NCBI GenBank assembly: GCA_964585575.1
Contig: CAZPEM010000053.1
Location: 1 to 19,542, forward strand
DNA from: UBA4655 sp964585575
Lineage (GTDB): Bacteria; Planctomycetota; Planctomycetia; Pirellulales; UBA1268
Direction of reading: 5' to 3'
Length of the DNA: 19,542 nucleotides
Both the position numbers and the translations under genes were made by a program. The notes under the pieces are model-generated. The model saw nothing but the letters and a program-made list of their open reading frames with translations, was not told where the DNA came from and did no database searches. Shown piece after piece: positions 15,250 through 19,542 of this stretch (position 1 is the first letter of the stretch; each line of letters opens with the position of its first letter).

Positions 15250-17317
15250 AACGCAACACCGCGCCGCACGACTCCCCGGCCGCGGCCACCGCGGAGTCGA
15301 TGATGCGACGCGTTTCGTCGCCCGAGAGCGTGCCCGCATCGCTTCGGAGCCGGACCGAGACGAGCAGGCTTTTCTTGCCGGGGCCGAGCCGTTCCGCGTC
15401 GGCCCAGACCTGCTCGAGATTCAGCCGCTCGAGGAGGCCGCCCGCCGCCCGAGAAATCGCCGAGGCGACCGCGGACCATGGCACCGTATCGTCCACGACG
15501 AGGTTGAGATCGCGATCGACCGCCTGGAACTCGCTCGGCCTCACGATGGCCACTTCACGGCCGACCTCCGCGTCGAGCCGGTCGATCAGAAGCTCCGCGG
15601 CCGCCACCGGACCGGCGAGCCCGAACCGCTCCAGCTGACCCCGCGAGACCTCACCGAGGATTCCCACCCGCACCGGACGGGCATCGGGGCCCGGGACGAC
15701 GATTTCGGCCGCACGTCCCGGTTCGAAGAGCGGATCGCCGCCGTGGGCCGCGACCGCCGCGTAGCGGACGGCCGTGGTGCCGGAGCCGTGGCCGGAGGGA
15801 TCGAAGCCGAGACGCCGCAGCACGGCCTCGACGATCCCCTTCACGTCGCCGTAGCCACCCCCGATCACCATCGCCGCGGCGAGCGGCTCTTCCGGCAGCG
15901 TGCCGGGTTCGCCGCCGGGCAGGTAGAGCCGGGCGATCTCGAACAGGTCGCCATGAGGCGAGCCGGCGGCGGCGTTCGTGCCGCGCGACTCGAGCAGGCT
16001 TGGCAGGAGCGTGCGACGAAGCCTGGCGGCTCCTCGCACGAGCGCGGGCTGGATCGTGAGGGCCGGGCGGTCGCTCCATCCCGCGGAAACCAGGTCGAGC
16101 GTCTCGCTCACGACGCTCCTCGTCATCGCTTCGCACAGTCCGCAGGCCACGAGCACCTCGCCGGTCCGTGCGACGGCGAGATCGCGGCTCGACACCTCCA
16201 CAGGCCGCGACGGGATCGGCACGTCTTCCGGCACGTGGTCATATCCCTCGATGCGGGCGATCTCCTCGACGAGGTCGATCTCGCGGGCCGCGTCACGCCT
16301 CCACGAGGGGGCTCGCCAGGACGTGCCGGAGGCCGACGTGGAGAGTTCGTGGAATCCGAGCGCGTGGAGGATCGCCTTCCGACGATCCGGGGCCACATCG
16401 ATGCCGAGCACCCTTCGGACGGCGTCGTCAGCGAGGTGGATCTCGGCCTGCGAGCCCTGGAGTGATCCGGCCTCGGCGACGCCGCTGTCGAGGCGGCCGC
16501 CGGCCAGCTCCAGGATCATCGCGGCGGCTCGGCGGCCCGCCCAATCCACGGCGGCCGGGTCGGGCCCCCGTTCGAAACGGTAGGAGCTGTCGCTCATGAG
16601 CGACAGCGAACGGGCCGCTGCCCGCACGGCGAGCGGGTGGAACTGCGCCGATTCGAGCAGCAGGTCGGTGGTGTCGCCGGAGATCTCGCTGTCGGCCCCT
16701 CCCATGACGCCGGCGAGCGCGACCGGCCGCTCCGCGTCGGCGATCACGCACATCCGGCCGTCGAGCTCGTACTGCCTGTGGTTGATCGCCTCGAAGGGCT
16801 CGCTCGGATTCGCGGGCCGCACGACGATCCGCCCGCCCCGGATCTTCGCGAGATCGAACGCATGGAGCGGCTGTCCGCACTCCATCATCACGTAGTTCGT
16901 CACGTCGACGACGTTGTTGACGCTCGCGATTCCGATCGTCGCGAGCCGATCGACGAGCCACTTCGGGCTCGGGCCCACGCGGATGCCCCGGATCACCCTC
17001 GCCTGGTAGTAGGGGCAGATCGTCGTGTCGACGATCGCGATCGAGACGCTGTCGGCGACCGGCCCGCCCGTCGCCACGGCCACCGGCTCCGGCACGTGGA
17101 GCGGCGACGAGAAGATCGCCGAGGCCTCGCGGGCGATGCCGACGTGGCCGAGGCAGTCGGGGCGGTTGCTCGTGACCTCCAGCTCGATCGCCGTGTCGTC
17201 GCCCACCCGCCGGGTCGACTCGTGGTTGAGCCCGGCCATCGCGAGACGTTCCGCGAGCGTGTCGGCCGGCACGGAGAGCCGCACGTAGTCCGAGAGCCAC
17301 GCCAGCGACACGATCAT
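15248..17317 (-). CDS. pheT: Phenylalanyl-tRNA synthetase beta subunit lacking the OB domain
   Basis: A 689-residue PheT. With PheS it forms the alpha2-beta2 enzyme that charges tRNA-Phe. The order of domains is an N-terminal B1 helix-loop (MIVSLAWLSDYVRLSVPAD), directly followed by IELEVTSNRPDCLGHVGIARE, the B3/B4 editing region (VVDVTNYVMMECGQPLHAFD, VALAGVMGG), a B5 domain (WRRDAAREIDLVEEIARIEGYDHV), a catalytic-like domain and a C-terminal FDX-ACB anticodon-binding domain (RPSEFQAVDRDLNLVVDD onward, about 598-689). Ordinary bacterial PheT is about 790-800 residues, because an OB-fold tRNA-binding domain of about 110 residues sits between the first two elements. That domain is missing here, while the other domains appear complete. 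The ATG overlaps the pheS stop (ATGA, 17314-17317), implying coupled synthesis of the two subunits. Confidence 0.95.
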   Translation of the reverse strand: MIVSLAWLSDYVRLSVPADTLAERLAMAGLNHESTRRVGDDTAIELEVTSNRPDCLGHVGIAREASAIFSSPLHVPEPVAVATGGPVADSVSIAIVDTTICPYYQARVIRGIRVGPSPKWLVDRLATIGIASVNNVVDVTNYVMMECGQPLHAFDLAKIRGGRIVVRPANPSEPFEAINHRQYELDGRMCVIADAERPVALAGVMGGADSEISGDTTDLLLESAQFHPLAVRAAARSLSLMSDSSYRFERGPDPAAVDWAGRRAAAMILELAGGRLDSGVAEAGSLQGSQAEIHLADDAVRRVLGIDVAPDRRKAILHALGFHELSTSASGTSWRAPSWRRDAAREIDLVEEIARIEGYDHVPEDVPIPSRPVEVSSRDLAVARTGEVLVACGLCEAMTRSVVSETLDLVSAGWSDRPALTIQPALVRGAARLRRTLLPSLLESRGTNAAAGSPHGDLFEIARLYLPGGEPGTLPEEPLAAAMVIGGGYGDVKGIVEAVLRRLGFDPSGHGSGTTAVRYAAVAAHGGDPLFEPGRAAEIVVPGPDARPVRVGILGEVSRGQLERFGLAGPVAAAELLIDRLDAEVGREVAIVRPSEFQAVDRDLNLVVDDTVPWSAVASAISRAAGGLLERLNLEQVWADAERLGPGKKSLLVSVRLRSDAGTLSGDETRRIIDSAVAAAGESCGAVLR

Positions 17318-18408
17318 CGGAACTGCTCCAGGAACCGCACGTCGTTGCGGTAGAAGTCGCGGATGTCGGCCACTCCATGCCGCCGGGCCGCGATCCGCTC
17401 GACGCCGAGGCCGAAGGCGAAGCCCGAGACCTCCTCAGGGTCGTAGCCGACGGCGGCGAGCACCGCGGGGTCGACCATCCCGGCGCCGCCCATCTCGATC
17501 CAGCGTCCGCCCCACTCCATGTCGACCTCCACGCTCGGCTCCGTGAACGGGAAGAACGACGGGCGGAAGCGAACGTGCACGTCGCCTCCGAGGAAGCTCG
17601 ACGCGAAGAACCGCAGCACGCTCTTGAGGTGAGCCATGGTCGTGCCGCGCTCCACGCAGAGCCCCTCGACCTGGTGGAACATCGGGTAGTGGGTGGCGTC
17701 GGCCGTGTCGGGCCGGTAGACGCGGCCGAGCGAGATGATCCGAAGCGGCGGCTTCCTCGCCTCCATGACGCGGATCTGCACGGTGCTCGTCTGCGATCGC
17801 AGCAGGAGCGGCGAGTGCCCCTTCGCGACCGCGATGTAGAAGTTGTCGAGGGGGTCTCGGGCCGGATGCTCCGGCGGGATCGCAAGTGCGTCGAAGTTGT
17901 GCCACTGGTCCTCGACCTCGGGCCCCTCGACGCTCTCGAAGCCGAGCCGCCCCATGATCTGCTGCACGCGGCGGATGGTGAGCGTGATCGGATGGTGGCG
18001 TCCGAGCCGCCTGGCAACGCCCGGCAGCGTGACGTCGATCGGCGGAAGGCCTTGGGCGGCTCCGGCGAGCCTCGCCTCCGCGGCCTCGAAGCAGGCCGCG
18101 AGAGCCTGCTTCAGCTCGTTGAATCGTCGGCCACCGGCCGGCTTGTCGGCCGGCCCGAGCTGACCGAGCAGCTTCTGCACGGCCTTCAGCCGCCCCGACT
18201 TGGCGCCGAGAAATTCGATCCTCGCCGCCTCGAGCGAGGAGCCGTCCGCCGCCGAGGACATCGCAGCGTCGGCTTCGGCGAGCAGCCGATCGACTTCCGA
18301 GGCGAACCTGCCCGCGGCGTCGCCCGCGGTTGCTTCCTCGCCGGCCTTTCCTCGAGCGGCGTCTCTTTCAGCGGCGTTTTTGTCGGCGGTGTTGTCGTCG
18401 TGAGCCAC
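17314..18408 (-). CDS. pheS: Phenylalanyl-tRNA synthetase alpha subunit
   Basis: A 364-residue class II synthetase catalytic subunit, close to normal length. An N-terminal coiled-coil region (to about 115) precedes the catalytic domain. Motif 1 surrounds FESVEGPEVEDQWHNFDAL. Motif 2 contains GRVYRPDTADATHYPMFHQV (229-246). Motif 3 is GFAFGLGVERIA (329-340). The segment LLLRSQTSTVQIRVM (201-215) has Gln206 where most bacterial PheS have His (THTS), a residue at the active site in the Thermus enzyme. The start is GTG 18406-18408, with a distant GAGG on the minus strand. About 35 hydrophilic residues precede the coiled coil, so a later start is possible. A run of 12-bp tandem repeats lies in the 63-base gap after rplT. 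The gene is co-directional with infC-rpmI-rplT and overlaps pheT. Confidence 0.95.
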   Translation of the reverse strand: MAHDDNTADKNAAERDAARGKAGEEATAGDAAGRFASEVDRLLAEADAAMSSAADGSSLEAARIEFLGAKSGRLKAVQKLLGQLGPADKPAGGRRFNELKQALAACFEAAEARLAGAAQGLPPIDVTLPGVARRLGRHHPITLTIRRVQQIMGRLGFESVEGPEVEDQWHNFDALAIPPEHPARDPLDNFYIAVAKGHSPLLLRSQTSTVQIRVMEARKPPLRIISLGRVYRPDTADATHYPMFHQVEGLCVERGTTMAHLKSVLRFFASSFLGGDVHVRFRPSFFPFTEPSVEVDMEWGGRWIEMGGAGMVDPAVLAAVGYDPEEVSGFAFGLGVERIAARRHGVADIRDFYRNDVRFLEQFR

Positions 18409-18430
18409 AGGCCTGCAGCCTCGCGGGGCC

Positions 18431-18463
18431 AGAAGCCGGCCCGGAAGCCGGCCCAGAAGCCGG
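18431..18463. repeat. 12-bp tandem repeat between rplT and pheS
   Basis: Two full and one partial copies of a 12-bp unit are found: AGAAGCCGGCCC at 18431, GGAAGCCGGCCC at 18443 and AGAAGCCGG at 18455. They fill more than half of the 63-base gap. Each unit has GCCGGC, which is self-complementary, so the pheS leader could fold several ways. It is probably slippage-derived; a regulatory role is only a possibility. Confidence 0.75.
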
Positions 18464-18471
18464 AGATGGCA

Positions 18472-18849
18472 TCAGGCCACGGCCGCCGGTGCCGGCAGGC
18501 CGAGCGCCTTCCTCACCTGCTCGACGACCGCGTCGAAGCCGGTCGGATCGTAGACGGCCATCTGCGCGAGCGTGCGACGGTCGAGTTCGGAGCCGATCTT
18601 CTCGAGCCCGGCGATGAACTGGCTGTAGCGGATGCCCCGCTCGCGGACGGCGGCGTTGATCCGCACGATCCACAGCCGACGGAAGTCCCGCTTCTTTCGC
18701 CGCCGGTCGCGGCGGGCGAAAACACCGGCGCGGATGATCGATTCCTTCGCCGTGCGGAGGAGGCGTCGGCGACCGCCGACCGACCCCTTCACCCGCTTGA
18801 ACAGCCGCTTCTTGGCACGCAGCCGGGGGACGACGCTCTTCGTACGCAT
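18472..18849 (-). CDS. rplT: 50S ribosomal protein L20
   Basis: A 125-residue L20, slightly longer than the usual 115-120. Family marks are clear: a basic N-terminus (RLRAKKRLFKRVKGSVGGRR), RTAKESIIRAG, FARRDRRRKKRDFRRLWIVR, INAAVRERGIRYSQFIAGL and a C-terminal LAQMAVYDPTGFDAVVEQV. L20 binds 23S rRNA early in 50S assembly. In E. coli and Bacillus it also represses its own operon by binding the leader of rpmI or infC. The ATG has a GGAAAGG Shine-Dalgarno seven bases upstream on the minus strand (18857-18863). The first residues (MRTKSVVPRL) differ from the usual MARVKRGV. It lies 55 bases after rpmI and 63 before pheS, as in the common infC-rpmI-rplT-pheST order. Confidence 0.97.
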   Translation of the reverse strand: MRTKSVVPRLRAKKRLFKRVKGSVGGRRRLLRTAKESIIRAGVFARRDRRRKKRDFRRLWIVRINAAVRERGIRYSQFIAGLEKIGSELDRRTLAQMAVYDPTGFDAVVEQVRKALGLPAPAAVA

Positions 18850-18856
18850 GGTTCAG

Positions 18857-18863
18857 CCTTTCC
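18857..18863 (-). promoter_or_regulatory. Shine-Dalgarno of rplT
   Basis: GGAAAGG on the minus strand is separated from the rplT ATG by seven bases, which fits the chosen start. Confidence 0.6.
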
Positions 18864-18904
18864 GTGGGTTTTGATTCTTGCTGGTTGAGCGGTGTTGGTG
18901 GCCA

Positions 18905-19108
18905 TCAGTAGCTATACGGGCCGAGCGCCTCGGCGATCTTCGCCGTGTCGACTGGAGCGAGGACGCGGGTGCCTCGGAGGCTGCGTCGCCGCTTGGCGGT
19001 GAGCCGCACCTGGAGATGGCTCGTGCCCGCCTGGCGGTGCTTCACCTTCCCATTGGCGGTGAGTCGGAAACGCTTCTTCACGCCCTTGTGGGTCTTCTGC
19101 TTCGGCAC
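18905..19108 (-). CDS. rpmI: 50S ribosomal protein L35
   Basis: A 67-residue L35, the normal size. It starts MPKQKTHKGVKKRFRLTANG and continues with KVKHRQAGTSHL and RLTAKRRRSLRGTRVL, the usual pattern of the family. L35 is a small, very basic protein of the large subunit. The start codon is GTG (19106-19108), read from the PKQKTHKG motif, with a strong CAGGAG seven bases upstream (19116-19121). It lies 112 bases after infC and 55 before rplT. In other bacteria the stretch before rpmI is where L20 binds to repress the operon, so the 19109-19220 gap may do that here; I did not identify the pseudoknot. Confidence 0.97.
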   Translation of the reverse strand: MPKQKTHKGVKKRFRLTANGKVKHRQAGTSHLQVRLTAKRRRSLRGTRVLAPVDTAKIAEALGPYSY

Positions 19109-19115
19109 GGTACGG

Positions 19116-19121
19116 CTCCTG
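19116..19121 (-). promoter_or_regulatory. Shine-Dalgarno of rpmI
   Basis: CAGGAG on the minus strand lies seven bases before GTG 19106-19108. It decides the GTG start, since no ATG fits the L35 N-terminus. Confidence 0.7.
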
Positions 19122-19199
19122 AAACGTGTCTTGTCTCGTGATAACTGTCGCGTCTGGTCTGGCCCGGTCGGAGAATCAAACTTTTTCTGGGGTGTTCAG

Positions 19200-19231
19200 C
19201 TTTATCTCGGAGCCCCAACTTTATCTCGGAG
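19200..19231. repeat. Duplicated 3' end of infC (13 bp, period 19)
   Basis: CTTTATCTCGGAG occurs at 19200-19212 and again at 19219-19231. The second copy holds the last infC codons and the TAA stop (minus strand CTCCGAGATAAAG). The first repeats them 19 bases downstream in the rpmI leader. It looks like a small tandem duplication at the gene end. Confidence 0.8.
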
Positions 19232-19542
19232 ACAGCGTGCACACCAGACGCCGGCCCATTTGCTGCGGCGGGGACTCGACTTTGCCCACCGGCTCGAGCT
19301 GCTCGAGGATGTTTTTCATCACCCTCTGCCCCTCGTCGATGTGGGCGAGCTCCCGGCCGCGAAACACGACCGAAACGATCACCTTGTCCTTGTGCTGAAG
19401 GAATCCCTTCGCCTGGTTCACCTTGAACTCGATGTCGTGCTCGCCCGTCTTGGGCCGCAGCCTGATCTCCTTGATCTTCGTGTGGTGGACGTGGGTCTTG
19501 TGCTGCTTCTTTTTTTGCTGGTACTTGAATTTGCCGAAGTCC
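19221..19542 (-). CDS. infC: Translation initiation factor IF-3, C-terminal part
   Basis: The gene runs off the right edge of the window; 106 codons are visible, from DFGKFKYQQKKKQ to the TAA at 19221-19223. They cover the end of the interdomain linker and the whole C-terminal domain. Marks are IKEIRLRPKTGEHDIEFKV, AKGFLQHKDKVIVSVVFRGR, ELAHIDEGQRVM and a final KVESPPQQMGRRLVCTLSP. IF-3 binds the 30S subunit, prevents early 50S joining and checks the start codon and initiator tRNA. The N-terminal domain, start codon and any AUU-type autoregulatory start lie outside. It is the first visible gene of infC-rpmI-rplT-pheS-pheT. The last 13 bases are duplicated just downstream. Confidence 0.97.
   Translation of the reverse strand, partial: DFGKFKYQQKKKQHKTHVHHTKIKEIRLRPKTGEHDIEFKVNQAKGFLQHKDKVIVSVVFRGRELAHIDEGQRVMKNILEQLEPVGKVESPPQQMGRRLVCTLSPR

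Overview
The window is a high-GC, gene-dense bacterial chromosome segment. It most likely comes from a member of the Planctomycetota, probably near Pirellulales. That is an inference from gene content: a tetrahydromethanopterin-type formyltransferase (Ftr) in an otherwise bacterial genome, planctomycete-like BamD and LptE lipoproteins, a multi-DUF11 membrane-anchored protein, and a PheT that lacks its N-terminal OB domain. There is no plasmid, phage, transposase, CRISPR, tRNA or rRNA signal.

Left part (1-8109, all +): the 3' end of cdsA, then phoH (ybeZ-like), a 7TM-HD protein of the PgpH/YqfF family, ybeY, a CBS/CorC-type transporter-like protein and recO. This resembles the conserved phoH-pgpH-ybeY-recO and ybeZ-ybeY-ybeX neighbourhoods. 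Two junctions are ATGA overlaps, which suggests a translationally coupled operon for RNA processing, nucleotide signalling and repair. The recO frame runs with no stop into a BamD-like TPR lipoprotein, giving one 683-codon ORF with a lipobox in its middle. An LptE-like lipoprotein follows, so the end of the operon turns to outer-membrane assembly.

Middle part (8110-15175): a 131-bp palindromic repeat-like element lies upstream of folP (dihydropteroate synthase, +). folP overlaps at its 3' end with a convergent gene (-) for a large secreted protein of unknown function. That gene is divergent from ftr (+), a C1-transfer gene. ftr is followed by a single-pass membrane protein with a long Pro/Ala-rich stalk and about four DUF11-like Ig-fold repeats.

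Right part (15248-19542, all -): the translation operon infC-rpmI-rplT-pheS-pheT, read right to left. infC is cut by the window edge. pheS and pheT overlap by ATGA. PheT lacks the N-terminal tRNA-binding OB domain, and PheS has Gln where most bacterial homologs have an active-site His.

Most of the window is core housekeeping. The parts that deserve a second look are the RecO-BamD frame fusion, the palindromic element before folP, the lone bacterial ftr, the PheRS variations and the two uncharacterised envelope proteins. I found no convincing new multi-gene system.
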